Positions 1-11,976 of a stretch of DNA of 64,000 nt are shown here, in pieces; within the stretch, counting starts at the first letter, position 1, and each line of letters begins with the position of its first letter. Source of the stretch: Gnetum montanum (taxonomy: Eukaryota; Streptophyta; Gnetopsida; Gnetales; Gnetaceae). The DNA lies in NCBI GenBank assembly GCA_015680685.1, contig MNCI01011880.1, forward strand, positions 314,378 to 378,377, given 5' to 3'. The notes beneath the pieces were generated by a model that was not told the DNA's origin, ran no database searches, and saw only the letters and a list, made by a program, of their open reading frames with translations. Position numbers and translations under genes: made by a program.

Positions 1-348
1 TTAACGAACTTGTGACTTTGGTAGTTTCTGGAATTGGAAAGGATTCAAAGATTTGAATAAGGTTGTGACTTCAAGAGGATTCAGTATTCTTTGTGCCTTT
101 CTATTTGCTTGGGTGCATGTGTGTTTTCATGGATTTCTTACCGTTTCGTGTCGACCAATAAAGGAAGTTGAATAAGTCTTTGCATGGTGTGTTTCTCATC
201 AAAAAAAATAATGGGAATTCAAAGTACACCCCTTAGACAAACTAAACACATACATCTTTGCATGGTATGGTTTCCATTTCTAAAACAAAACGATGGGAAT
301 TCAAAGCACATCCCTTAGACATAATAACCATGCTACAAGCATTAGTTA

Positions 349-440
349 TGGGACTAAAAAGACATATTACCCATGCCTAAAGGTCCCATCTAANCGGGAC
401 TAAAAAGACATATTACCCATGCCTAAAGGTCCCATCTAAC
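349..440. repeat. 45-bp perfect direct duplication around an N
   Basis: The same segment beginning 'gggactaaaaagacatat' occurs at about 351 and about 396, with the single N (394) at the junction. This looks like two overlapping sequence ends joined without merging, so the duplication is probably an assembly artefact and not biology. Confidence 0.75.
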
Positions 441-1594
441 TAAGGCCCTTCCTCACCTCCTACTTCTCTTTTCTTCTCTAGTAAGGAATGGTGGTTGTTC
501 TATGAAAGCAGTCTTGTGTCTTACGGGGATGGACTGGTCTTAGAATGGTGATGCAAAGTCACTGAACATGGTTGGTTTTGGTCTAGACTAATGATGGATC
601 TTATTAGAGTCATTTAACCATAAAATCTATAAGGGACTTCATGTGACCTTAATCAAGAACTTCATTCCACTCTCTCTCATCCATCTATGCTTTCCATGTC
701 TCACCTCATTGCTAGTTGCATATTCTTGTTTGATGTCCTAGTTTGATGTGTTGAAATTCTTAGGTAGTTTCTTCCAGGTTTTTCTATTTAACATTCCATA
801 ACCATTAATCATCCACAAAGCCCACAAACTCTTCGGTTTGAATTTATGCAAGGGCATAAAAGGCCTATGTGTGCTTTGGGGAGGACCCACTTACATATCT
901 TTTGGTTGGGTTAGTTAAGTTCTTTACCCTTAGACACTCTTACAATCAAATTTTTTTGTTTACCCCATCAATAACATCTAATTATGCACATCTTCACAAC
1001 ATTTTCCAGTAAACTTTTCTTTTTTATTATTGTGAATTTTTACACCCTCTTCAAATACTTCCTTGTGTTGAACTTTTTCAAGTTTAATGGACCACTTATC
1101 TATTCTACCCTATTTGTCAACCTTCCTGCTAACACTACTAAAGGAATCAATCTACCACAATCACAACTTAGCCAAGTGTAACCACTGACAAGACAAGGTA
1201 TTTACCAGCTATGTGTTACACATTACATACTAATTCATAATTTTGTTGTGATTGCAATGGCAAGCATGCACTAAATGCGAGTTTATCTTCACCAAGGATG
1301 ATGTAGTAGTACCACACGATGAGGACCGTTCATGATCATTGGATCTTCTTCCTTGCTCTTCGGCTACCAAGAGGTGTTGGATGTCAGTGTTATCCAAGGT
1401 GTTCCCTTCTCTTATCATGAACACCTAATTTTGTAAAAATTGTAACTCTATACACTTGGACACTCAAAGTCTATTTGTTCCATCTAGTTAGTTTGTATGT
1501 TAGTCAATAATCCCATACCTACCCAATATTTTGTAAGGAACTTGTTCCTCCTCTTCTACACTCAAGGATGAGTTTTCATTCAGTCATGGAGGTA

Positions 1595-2443
1595 TAATGA
1601 AACATGTTTTTTCATCTATGACATTGAGAACAAGATGTGACATCAAGTATCCAACATCGAAGCCCAGATGCAATGTTGGATATCTAATGTCGAGGGATAT
1701 ATGCCAGCCTATAAATATACTACTCAGGCTCATGATGTCCATATAGTTTTTCAATCAAAGTAAAGAAGCTCTTGTAATTTTTTTTCTCCAGAGTTAGAAT
1801 ATTTTCTTAGTGCCTGCAACAAGAGTCTAAGTGTGTACGAATCTTTGTTCAAATACTAATATACCTCAGTGCAGCAATGTGACGAGAATAAAAATGAACT
1901 CTTTTAACAATTCTTGTAGCACTGAGAATAGATTAATTTTTCCTTTAATGTACTTTACTTTCATGCCCTTTACTTTAATGCATTTCAATTAAGCAATTAA
2001 TTTCCAATTGTTAATGAACACGAGCATGACCACTTCAAACATACATATAGTGTTTGGTAACCCAAAAACATTTAACCTTTGGTAGTCCAATAGTATTATA
2101 TGTGTTCAGGATGTGTCCAAGAAAGTGGGGCAATTACTTATGTTAGGCTAGTTAGACAGTAGAATAATTAAATATTGAATTCCTCTACCTTTCATTCTTG
2201 TTGTAGGTGATTAAACTTATAAAACATAAAATGAAAAAAATCATATACCTCAATTACACTTAAACTATACCCTTGAGCCTCATAAGTGTAGTTGGAAAGA
2301 CAACAAACATTCTCAATGCTCATTTCACTTCTTAGAGGAACTAGTGCACTAGAGAACTATAGGTCCATGAAATTCAACCAAATCATGTGTAAATGCCTTA
2401 GTGATTCATATGGTTAGGCATAGGGGTACCTCACTGCTCATCA
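1595..2443 (+). repeat. LTR of element F (3' LTR)
   Basis: It aligns end to end with the LTRs of element D. It starts 'TAATGAAACATG' (in D 'TGATGAGGCATG', so the terminal TG has decayed). It has a TATA box in 'cctataaatatac' near 1710 and ends 'CTGCTCATCA'. About 849 bp. A purine-rich tract lies directly upstream. The 5' LTR is outside the window, so no TSD can be checked; the right flank is 'cttat'. Confidence 0.75.
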
Positions 2444-2998
2444 CTTATCAAGTACCTCAAATACATTACCTTTTTCACCGTTTTGCACATCATGTGCAAA
2501 ATCTGATTTCCACTGGTGTGTTTACTTTTGAATTTATTATTATTATTATTATTATTATTATAAAGAAAATATTTTCATAAGTCTATTTTTTTCCTAACTA
2601 ATACCCTGCACTTCAAACATGCATAACAATCACACTGGGACTCCAAATTAAACTTTGTTTGAACCTATGAGATCCTTATCAAATGCTCTATACCTTCCCA
2701 TGCCAACATCACACCCAAGCATCACACAACATAGTGCTATAGTTCAAATGCATAAATACTAAGATCACACATAAAACCTAAATAAATACCATGTAGGTGC
2801 TCTTGTATTCCAACCCAACATCCGTACCAACAACATCACCTGTTTAACACATCACACAAGGTTAGTGTACATAATCACATTAGTTAAGCATGTAAAGACA
2901 TCATAATCATAACATATAAAGTGCAATTACAATAAGCTAAGATGTCCCCAATAACCCACTGAGACAGCACACCTAATGTATAAATCATAATCGTACGA
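2444..2998. other. Intergenic stretch with no recognisable gene
   Basis: AT-rich sequence with an (ATT)n microsatellite at about 2534-2562. No open frame or element end recognised. Confidence 0.6.
2534..2562. repeat. (ATT)n microsatellite
   Basis: About nine uninterrupted TTA/ATT units. Confidence 0.95.
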
Positions 2999-2999
2999 C

Positions 3000-3315
3000 C
3001 ATTCCTAATGTGTCTGGAAGGAATGTAACAATTCCAATTGTATATAGATATAACCAAAGTTCATTCCTGAAATTGCAATCTTGGAAGAAGATTGGTATTC
3101 AAAGGCAAAGTGTGAGAATACTATAAATGGAAAGTTATCTTTGAGGAAACATATGACCATACCTAATGTGTTTGGAAGGAATGTAACAGTTCCAATTGCA
3201 TATAGATATAACCAAAGTTCATTCCTGAAATAGCATTCTTGGAGGAAGATTGGTATTCAAAGGCAAAGTGTGAGAATACTATAAATGGAAAGTTATCTTT
3301 TACTATCCTAAACAT
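3000..3315 (+). repeat. Tandem duplication of the 5' part of peptide copy A1 (unit 158 bp)
   Basis: The segments starting at about 3000 and 3158 match closely across the leader and first codons of the A-type peptide gene (shared 'taatgtg.ctggaaggaatgtaaca', 'aaccaaagttcattcctg', 'ataaatggaaagttatct'). Only the second unit continues into the rest of the gene. Confidence 0.85.
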
Positions 3316-3847
3316 GAATAATTTCTTTGAGGAGGTTGAGGAAACATGTTGTTCAAAGCATGAGAATGTTGATAAGATATTCCTAGAAGTGTGTGAATTT
3401 GACTGCCAATTCACTAGTTTTTGGCAATTTTTCAAAACAAGAAAAAATATAGCATTAGGTAATCTATAGTGTATATCATATATATACATGCATGCATACC
3501 TATATATATAATACTTTTGATATATATTTGATAAATATTTGCTAAAGAAGTGGAGCGAACTTAGTTGTTTAGTATGTTTCTAAATTTTTTTTACTGATGC
3601 ATAGTAGCAACAAGATATTTGATACTTATAAATGTTTCTAAATTGTGTTTACCATTACATGGTGGTAACAAAATATTTAAGATAGTTTTTTCAAAACTTA
3701 GATAATTTCCTTTTCAAGGGTAGAGTTTGAACACCACGTCATACCATATTTAGCTGCCTATCAAATTCATACCTTGTATCTAGAGATGATGATGATCATA
3801 ATGATTGTGACTATCTAATTCCATCTCACTGTGCCCTTACTGCTTAG
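3285..3847 (+). pseudogene. Small acidic-peptide family, copy A1 (broken and split)
   Basis: The frame begins MESYLLLS and stops at codon 9. Homology to the intact copy at 7457 continues out of frame through 'gaggttgaggaaacatg' and 'aagcatgagaatgttgataag' to about 3382. About 390 bp of unrelated AT-rich sequence follows. The acidic C-terminal part then resumes at about 3775: a GAT-rich run, then codons for DYLIPSHCALTA and a stop at 3845. The interruption could be an inserted element or a former intron; intact copies have nothing there, so insertion is more likely. This copy cannot make the full peptide. Confidence 0.75.
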
Positions 3848-6800
3848 CTTCAATTCATTGATCACATTATCTCTTAATTTTAAAATTTTAACAAAAATAA
3901 CAATCCTTTTAGGGATCCTAAACTTTCTTATTGAAAAGTGGATTTTTCTATTCTTTCAATACTTTTATGTCAAATTTTTTTTCCCTAGCTTTCCTCTTTC
4001 CAAAAAGTGAAGTGTTTCCCTTTCTGATTGAGAACAAAGTTGGAATTGTCTCCGCTATGCCTTAATACCCATTGATGATGCATGCATAGGTATAGTGGAG
4101 ACAATTCTCTAATTTTTTTTTCCCTAATTTTGATTCGGGTTGATGTTTCATTTGCTACTTGTACTATGTTCTTAAAGTAGGGAGCAAAATCCATTTATGG
4201 GAAGCCTATGTAAGCATAAGGCATCCTGACATGTTGTGGGCTTTTCACCTCATGAGAGATTTGTGTTTGTTAGGAATATATGGTGCAAAGCTTGAGCTTT
4301 GAATCTATGTAACAAGGCTATACTATGATCCTATTATCATTTTATGTGTCAATAATTACTCATATATTTGTATTCACTATTGATTGCTCTAAATTTCTTA
4401 GATATTAAAGACAATGCATGTTGATTTGAGGTGGTGAACCCTGCCATTCTGGATTCAAAGCACAAGCTATTTTATTCTCCAAAGCATATTTGAAATTCTT
4501 AATTTATTTACATTTCTTTAAATTTTCTCTTAGCATATCTTTAATTAATCCTTTTGATCTAGCAATCTTAGGATGGAAGCACTTGTTTCATATAGATCTT
4601 TTCAATTTTTTCCATGACTTTATGCCTTGTACATCATAGTTTAATCGATGTTCCATTCAAATGATAATAGATGAATCTCATAAGATGATATATTTAAAAA
4701 ATGTCAATCTAGGAGAAATCTTTTAAGACGTGAAACTACAACCGATATTTTAATTAAATGCATCCCCTAAAAGATTTTCGTTGCTGAACCTTCAACCTTC
4801 AACATAAAATTTATGATTAATTAATATTAAATTACTTGTTACATGTTGATGAAGAATAAATAATCCAATCTCAAGTAAATATGATCTCTTTATTCTAGCA
4901 TAAGTAAATATGATCTCTTTATTCTAGCATTAGTTCAATGAGGTAAATATTATTTTTGTTATGACAATTTTTTTCCTATTTCATTTTAAAAAGCAATTCC
5001 ATTATATTGAAAAAAGTGTTAAGCCCATTCTTTATCTATTTATTCAATATTTTAAAAAATGCACCCCCTAAAAAAATTTCTTTGTTGTGCATAAAATTTA
5101 TAATTAATGAATATTAAATTTCTTGTAACATGTTGATGAAGAATAGATAATCCAATCTCAGGTCCAAATCTAAATTTTAATATTAAACCAATGAGGTAGG
5201 TAATATCTCTGTTACTAGATCTTTTGTTTATCAACTAATAAGTTAGGATCTATGTTATACTTTCTCTAAAATCGAGATCAATGGTTGTCTCATTTCTTTT
5301 TGAGATTATGTGGAAAGCCCTTTTGCCTACCAAACAATGAAGTAAAAAGATCTTTGACTATGGTACCAGAAAACAAATTTGGATTCAGAAAGGTTAAGAA
5401 GTCACATGTTTTAAAGCTGTTGTTAAAATTCCAACTTTAATTAAAGTCATCTTGATCAAGATAGAAGGAAAACGATTAGGAAGGGATCAAATTAGCATCA
5501 ATGATAAGAAACGACTGAATACCATGCTCAAATCAATACCCAGTATTTTACCATCATCCACTTTTGCCACAACATATATGAGGTACCTACCATTATCTTC
5601 AAATCAAAGTGGATCTCTCGGTCTCTCCATACAACTGTAGACATGCAAAGCAGTCGAAGGATTTAAAAACAAAATATTTAACCCCTTCTCANCTTAAATC
5701 TTGCCTCTTAAACAAATGCAACATTTTGTGCTATGTAATCCCAAAGAAACTGTAACTCGTGTGTTTTTTTTTTTTTTTTTTTTTACAACATTCATGAAGA
5801 GACCTTTTGGATCCATAGCGATTTCATTTTCTGAAAATCTATATATGTTAGCATGATTAATTTTTGTAATCTGTGTATGTCAGCCTGAGCTCTGAAATCA
5901 ACAGCATCACTCAACATTTAACATGTCATTTTCGGCACTCGGCAGAATTTGAACTACTTAGTTGCAGATGCCTATGATGGTGGCTCCTATTCTATCCCTA
6001 TTCAAATTAATAAAGAAACAAAGTTTACAGCCAAGTTTCATCTTAAGTTATGTATTTTTGGCGGTTGAAAACTAACCTGCAACCTTGCTGAAAATTTGAA
6101 AGTACTTTCTTTACAAACCAAAAAATATAACTGTTGTGTTGCAATAAAATGACTTAAATAAGCTTGCTAAAAATTAATAGAAATGAACCATCATTAAACA
6201 GGGCATCGTTTTCTGTGGAAAATAGCAACCTTTCGAAACTATTCAAGCTACGATTTAACTGGGTTCAGAAATTTGGAAATTGGAATGCTTCTAATTGGAT
6301 AATGTAGCAGGTATGAGGTGTATGGGAGACTGACTGATTCCGCGCGATGACACAGATTCAATGCACAGAATCTTGCCAAGCATGAAAAAGAAGGTGCATG
6401 CCATGGCTGAGGATTCTGCAGTTTTTTGATTCGCTATGTTTCGCATCAATGATTCATCATTAAGAGCTGCGATTCAGATTACAAGCTATTTTAACATGAA
6501 ATGAGTGGTTCATGTCTGTTGTATCAGATGAGACATTGTCCATTCCTGCCAGGATTGCTGCTTGCACGATTATCAATCCACATCAGCATGACTCAAGCGA
6601 ATTGTTAAAGGTTTAATGGGTTGTCTCCCTGAGGACACACTGATTGGCCATTGCTCACTATCTTCACGCAAATTGTTTCCATTTGCCCACACACAACTTG
6701 CTTCTTCCACATCATTTTAAGTACATGTTTGGGTCAAGCAGACAATTTCCATCCCTCTAATTTAAACAATTAGATGTTTATGTCATCAACTACATGGGGA

Positions 6801-7335
6801 GCCAGCAGCTGATCAATATATTTTATGTTCATGTTTTCTTACTGTCTCCTATTTTTGCATGTTTAGTCACTTTATGCATGCTAGATTTATTTAAAATTCT
6901 TTAAAAACTAAAGTGCATTACTAACGCTTTAATGAAAGCTTTTATCTTAAAAAACACCATGTGGTGACATGAAATCTGAGTTGAAGAGATTATAAACATG
7001 TATGTTAAATATTTTCCAGCACAGGGGAGTTTGACAGAAATGCTTAGAAATCTCATAATCAAATACAGATTTCAAGATAAAAAATTTCAGATAAATGAAA
7101 GTTAGCCATTTCACTGTTGTCTTAATGCATTTAGATTTGATTTCTGATTTTATGAAAACAGAAAAGCTACAATACATGCAGTGATCGCGTTTTCACTTCA
7201 CGGAAGCATGACTAAGCCAACTTCAGAATTTGTTATTATATAATGAACTTCCATTTCATTGATCCAACAATTCTATCTTCCTGATTGAAGACATTGATTC
7301 CTAGTTGAACACAACCTCTGAAGGTTCCAGTTGCA
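3848..7335. other. Spacer and upstream region of peptide copy A2
   Basis: No gene recognised. 3890-5240 is the A-type downstream flank (shared with about 7.65-8.5, 52.0-52.9 and 58.55-59.6 kb). From about 5300 onward the sequence matches upstream flanks at 9.95-11.2, 53.1-54.0 and 59.7-60.7 kb. A 29-bp direct repeat lies at 4873-4930, a poly-T run of about 22 at about 5764 and an N at 5691. 6160-7100 matches the A-type upstream flanks at 57.7-58.5 kb. These shared flanks show that the small-gene array was duplicated with several kb of surrounding DNA. Confidence 0.6.
4873..4930. repeat. 29-bp tandem repeat, two copies
   Basis: 'aagtaaatatgatctctt...' is repeated perfectly at 4873 and 4902. 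Confidence 0.9.
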
Positions 7336-7341
7336 TATAAA
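7336..7341 (+). promoter_or_regulatory. TATA box of peptide copy A2
   Basis: TATAAA within 'ttgcatataaatacaacc', about 115 bp upstream of the ATG. The same 'catataaat' context precedes copies A3, B1, B2 and B3, which supports a real core promoter. Confidence 0.7.
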
Positions 7342-7365
7342 TACAACCAAAGTTCATTCCTAAAA

Positions 7366-7438
7366 TAGCTATCTTGCAAGAACATTGGTCTCCAAAGGCA
7401 AATAGCTATCTTGCAAGAACATTGGTATCCAAAGGAAG
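7366..7438 (+). repeat. 37-bp tandem duplication in the A2 leader
   Basis: 'agctatcttgcaagaacatt' is repeated with a 37-bp offset inside the presumed 5' UTR of copy A2. The A3 copy has one unit. Confidence 0.9.
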
Positions 7439-7456
7439 ACTCTGAGACCAGTAAAA

Positions 7457-7624
7457 ATGGAGAGCTATATTCTGTTATTCGTGAACCTGAGGGATTTCTC
7501 CAAGGAGGTTGAGGAAACATGCCATTCAAAGCATGAGAATCTTGATAAGGTACCAGAGTATGGAGATGACGATGATGATGATGGTGACTATGGGATTCCA
7601 CCTGACTATGCCCCTGCTGCCTAG
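7457..7624 (+). CDS. Small acidic peptide, type A (copy A2, intact, 55 aa)
   Basis: An intact 55-codon frame of a family I do not recognise. It starts MESYILLFVNLRDF, has a short charged helix-like middle with two Cys/His positions, then six consecutive Asp (about residues 38-43), and ends GDYGIPPDYAPAA. No hydrophobic signal peptide or membrane segment is visible. The start is supported by a TATA box about 115 bp upstream and by the same ATG in paralogues. The GAT run, the DYGIPPDYAPAA tail and the stop position are shared with the B-type copy at 11977, while most copies between and around are broken. Conservation of the acidic tract and tail between types that differ elsewhere suggests the C-terminus is the functional part. 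A C-terminal signal peptide released from a cytosolic precursor is possible, but that is inference. A chance frame is unlikely given the family. Confidence 0.6.
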   Translation: MESYILLFVNLRDFSKEVEETCHSKHENLDKVPEYGDDDDDDGDYGIPPDYAPAA

Positions 7625-7820
7625 GTTCAATTCACTGTCCATGTTTTCCCTTATTTTTGAAAATTTCAATAAATCAAAATACATCTAGTGGTTCTAAATT
7701 TTATTATTTATATGTGGATCTTACTGTTTTCATTTCTCCCAACTCTCCTCTTTCCAGGAAGTGAAGTGCTTTTTGTGATGAAGAACACAGTCATACTAAT
7801 TGTTTACGCAACTTTGATCT

Positions 7821-7968
7821 GGTTTAGCGTTTCATTTGCTACCTCTAATAAGGTTGAAAACCATGTAGGCACAAGGCATTTTGATATGTTTGGTGGTTTA
7901 GCGTTTCATTTGCTACCTCTACTAAAGTTGAAAACCATGTAGGCATAAGGCATTTTGATATGTTTGGC
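7821..7968. repeat. 74-bp tandem duplication
   Basis: 'ggtttagcgtttcatttgct' recurs at 7821 and 7895, and the match continues to 'aaggcattttgatatgtttgg'. It creates a spurious open frame at 7688-7942. Confidence 0.9.
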
Positions 7969-8230
7969 CCTTTCTCACCTCATGAGAGACTTGTTAGAGG
8001 ACACAATGTTAATGATGAGAGTGTAAACACTGCTCGGTTAGGATCGCATTGTGCAGAGCCTGGGCTTTGAATATATGTAAAAATGCTATATTATGAGGTT
8101 TTATCATTTTATATTAACAATAAATACTCTCATATATCTTTTCGCTGCTAAATGTTGCATATTGTTTATATAGTAAAATCTTCTGAATATTGATTCAAAT
8201 TGTGAAACCTAAACATTGAGATTAAGCGGA

Positions 8231-8290
8231 AACAATTGCTATTGGGCAGAAACAATTGCTGCTGTGCAGAAATAATTGCTATTGGGCAAT
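8231..8290. repeat. Three 20-bp tandem units
   Basis: Units read 'aacaattgctattgggcaga', 'aacaattgctgctgtgcaga' and 'aataattgctattgggcaat'. Confidence 0.9.
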
Positions 8291-8699
8291 ACACACTTGA
8301 AACTCTTGCCATATTTACACCTATTTGGATTTTCTCTCATAGCATTTTAAGAAGAGAAATTATGGCTTCTATATCCTTTCTTCTACTAATCTTAACATGA
8401 AAATACTTGCTCATCCTAATTTTTAAAGTTTAAATTTTATCATAATTTGATATCCTCTACATGGCAATTTCATTGAAATGATACTAGATGACATTCATAA
8501 GATGCTATATGTATAAAGGTCAATCCTGTATAGGAAATCTTTTAAAAATGCAAAACTCTAACATGATATTGTTCATGTCAACACTCCCATACTCTCATGG
8601 GGCCATGATTATCAACGTCTCTCTTTCTCTCTCTTAATAACCACAGTAAAAATCATGCAAGTCTTTTTGGTCTAAAGCTCCCTTGTTGCATAAATATCT

Positions 8700-9660
8700 T
8701 ACTTTCGTCTCATGATTTTTTTTCAAAAAGCCAAGTGCATGTGAATCCCAGACACACAATATTTGTATATGGCAGGGTTTACAAGGAAGAACATGCTTCA
8801 ACATGGGTGTTCTTCTTCAGCCAAGAAAACCAGAAAGAACAGTTTCTCTTTCTTAAAAGGAGGATCTAGGGCTTCCTCTCCAGAGATAGCGGTTTTCTCC
8901 TTTTTTTTTTTCCTTTTTTACAGGCTTCCAGCTAATCTTCGAGGGTTTAGAGAGGAGCTAGCAGCTCAAAATCAAATCCTTGGGGGTCTTCCCAACAACA
9001 GCAAGAGAGTTCCCTTTCTCTTCTTTCTTTCTGTATGCAGGCAGTGTAGCCCATGTGCAGAACGTAAGATGTGTAGTTTTCTTTGGGACAACGGCTTGTC
9101 TTGGTAGTGCATGGGTGAACGATCTTTCTGTCTATGACAATGCACAAAAGGTGGTGGAAGGCGATAGGCTTTGAGCGACCATAGTTGCTGTCTTGTATAA
9201 ACTATGATGCATAGTCTCTCTTTCTCTCTTTCTCAAACTACAACGCATAGTCTCTCTTTCTCTCTTTCTCTTTTGGCTCCCTGGCACGTAGGCAATCTTC
9301 CTCTTGCATTATAGCAACTATGACAGCAATGCTAAAGAGGTAGCACCTCCTTGTGGCAGTCTCTCTTCTTCTCTGTCCCTATTTAGGCACAAGTTGCAAT
9401 CTTCTTGCCCGATAGTGGACATCATCAACAATGACAAACCAGCAACATCAACAGACTAGGGAAAATTTATTCATTTTGGTTATTGTATTCTTGAATTTCA
9501 AAACAAATTTCTTTTTTTTTTATTTTCCAATTTGATTTATTGGTTTCAAAAGGTCACATAGCCCTCTCCAACTAAGACTATTCCCAAGTTTTATACCTAT
9601 ACGGGAGGTGCCCTAAACAGTAGTCTCCTAAAACAGGTTTTCTTTCCTAGTGTTGGTGCA
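8700..9660. other. Unidentified insertion-like segment
   Basis: This stretch is absent from the equivalent places next to copies A1, A3 and A4. It has higher GC, two copies of a 'tagtctctctttctctc' tract at about 9208-9272 and an open frame of 114 codons (8763-9107) with a phenylalanine-rich run from a poly-T tract. The end is near 'tatgcatcaacag'. It may be a decayed transposon or LTR fragment. I found no terminal repeats and do not call a gene. Confidence 0.35.
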
Positions 9661-11904
9661 ACCAAAATTTATGCATCAACAGATATTATCTAATATATTT
9701 TTTATTTTTCAATTTTATTTTTATTATGATAGTTCTTTCCATTTCCTTTTTAAAGTGCAATTCTGTTATGTTTTATTTCTCTAATAATTATATAAAATTT
9801 ATAACAATGGAGGTGGTTAAACATTTTCTTCCTTGTACATAATATTTATGCTTAACTTATGTTAAATTACATGTACAATATAGTGAGGAAGAATATATAT
9901 TCTAATTTCAACTTCAAATCCACATTCTAATATTAAGCTAATGATCTACGTAGTAGCTCAATTAGTAAATCTATTATTTGTCAATTAGGAAGCTAAGACC
10001 ACTGTTACACTTTATTAAAATTCAACTGATTGAATACCTTGGTGATCACATGCTTAGTGGTTTGTTAACATCTCTCTTGGGATTATTAACTATGAGATGT
10101 TAGTGGTAAAACTTTTGATTTGAATGCAGTAAGTCATGAGTTTTAGTGGGTAATGTTGACTTATAACATTCCAATGAACTATATGTCTTTGTGTGTATCT
10201 ATATTGCAATTATTTCAGAGTTCTAACACTCTCCTTCGTTTGTGTACCTATATTACAATTATTTCAGGTTTCAACACCCTCTTGCTTTTTAGATTATCTG
10301 AAATTTTTGTCATTTTACCATGGTACAAGGAAGCAAATTTGAATTTCAAAAGGTTAAGAAATGGGATGTTTTAAAACTGCTGTTAATTTTCAAACTTCAA
10401 TTAAAGCCATCTCGGACTAGATGGTAAAACATTAAAAGCCATGCTTAAAGCAGTATCCACTATTATAGCAATGTCCACTTTTGCCACATGGTAGATGAGG
10501 TATCAGCCATATCTTCATTCACATTTGATCTCTCCAAACAACTGAAGACATGTGAATCGGTCAATGACTCAAAGAAAAACATGTAGCCACTTCTTACATG
10601 CTCTCAGTTCTGTCATCAGCATCACTAACAGCTTATCCCTTGGTCTCTGTTTCCCCCTTTTCTGTTTGAGTCACCCTTATCCTTTGGTGGATAATTTGGT
10701 TACTACTTACCTGAGGCTTCCAAACATTCAACGGGTTTCTTGATTATTTTTCCCCTTAAAGAAATGCAAAGCAGCACCGACTTTTTGGTACCATGTAATC
10801 TGAAACCGAAACTCTAGTTTTTAAATGTGTGTTAGCATAAACTGAAGTTTTCTTATCTGTGTATGTTGGCGCGTGCATTGAAAATTTGAAATAAAAAATT
10901 CAGGATCGCTGAACATCTCATTTCAGGCAGAATTTGAACTATTCAGTGGCTGATCCCTGACGGTCGTCTTTAACTTACCCCTCTTCAAATTAAATGAAAG
11001 ATGATCGAGTTTCTTGAACATGAAATAAAGCGGATCCTGTACAAAGGCATTATTCTTAACTTATGAACAGGGATTACTATGTTATATTTTCAACTAGCTG
11101 CTACTACTGCTTTAAGTACTCATTGGCTTTCAGAATTTACCATCTGTAAGAGGAAAACACTCCTTTGTTTCCTGAAGTAACATTAAAAATCAAAATCATG
11201 ACAGTTGATGGTGACTCCTCCATCTTGTTTTCTGAGATTATGAAACGTGTGATTGTCATCTTTGTGAGAAATAAATAATGGAATTCAACATGCATTGGCC
11301 ACTTCTCGGTTCTTACCTACCCACACCGCACACCGAACTCTATGAGAAGACAACACACAGCAATAGCCATTAGCTATTAGGCATTGGCCAATAGCATGAA
11401 TCATATACCTTTGCCTTAATTCCAAACCTGTTCTATTTGGGTTGCTTTGCCTTTTTGTTGATGAATGGGCCGGCTCTGAAGTCTTCCCGACCCTGCATGG
11501 CTTATGAAGAGTCAACAAATTTGCATCAAATACTTTATAAATTGAAATGCTATAATGAACCATTATCTGTGATTCTGTGAATAAGTAGAACTAATTTTTT
11601 TATTTTCGAATTCAACAGTACCCTTGCGCATGGAATAAAAAATTAATCAGAACTTGGAAGTCGGCCTTTCTGTTACCCTGTCAAGAAAAGAGGAGCGATT
11701 TCCACGCTGCAAATAAAGCCCAAAATGAGCAATGTCAAAGCAACGAAATTAAGATTATCCAATCAGTCTTATTCATGGGAATTCTGAAATTAGATTCTGC
11801 CAGAGCAGCAAATTTAGACATTGCCGGCCAGCACCGACAAGTTTCTCAACATCAAGTCTAAAAATGTTGCTTCCCTCAACTTCTGTAGCTTCCCCAACCT
11901 TGCA
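9660..11904. other. Spacer and upstream region of peptide copy B1
   Basis: No gene recognised. 10.4-11.2 kb matches 53.4-54.0 and 59.8-60.7 kb. 11.27-11.87 kb matches 54.25-54.95 and 60.83-61.50 kb ('cttggccacttctc', 'ctgttctatttgggt...ctttgcctttttgttg', 'ttctgccagagc'). The open frames within it are not conserved in frame. Confidence 0.6.
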
Positions 11905-11910
11905 TATAAA
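11905..11910 (+). promoter_or_regulatory. TATA box of peptide copy B1
   Basis: TATAAA in 'cttgcatataaatccgtgg', 67 bp upstream of the presumed ATG. The element and its surroundings are conserved at copies B2 (54994) and B3 (61511). Confidence 0.75.
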
Positions 11911-11976
11911 TCCGTGGTCAGATTCATGTCATAATACCAGAACATTGAAACATTATTCTAAGAAATCAGTGAGGAA

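Larger units (their letters stand above)
1..2443 (+). mobile_element. 3' part of a gag-type LTR element (element F), 5' end outside window
   Basis: The stretch from 1 to about 1100 is a decayed match to the noncoding internal block of element D (about 21.2-22.0 kb). Shared pieces include the 'agacat..act/cccatgcctgaaggt' segment near 370 and the 'gaggaccca' segment near 880. Positions 1480-1594 match the region just before the 3' LTR of D, including a shared 'cccaatattttgtaa' and a polypurine-like 'catggaggta'. A terminal LTR follows at 1595-2443. I see no intact ORF; the two small open frames at 984 and 1230 have no family features. This is an old copy, and its left end lies outside the window. 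Confidence 0.7.
7625..8700 (+). other. Downstream flank of copy A2
   Basis: No gene. Shared with the downstream flanks of copies A1, A3 and A4. It contains a 74-bp tandem duplication (7821-7968, 'ggtttagcgtttcatttgct' twice) and three 20-bp tandem units at 8231-8290 ('aacaattgctattgggcaga' and variants). Confidence 0.65.

Noticed and set aside
7236-7601. 121-codon minus-strand frame rich in His
   Set aside because: It is the reverse of the Asp-coding GAT run of peptide copy A2; similar His runs appear opposite B1 and B2 for the same reason.
8763-9107. 114-codon open frame on the plus strand
   Set aside because: The middle is a poly-T-encoded Phe run, it overlaps other open frames of similar length, and it shows no domain or conserved copy; probably repeat sequence.
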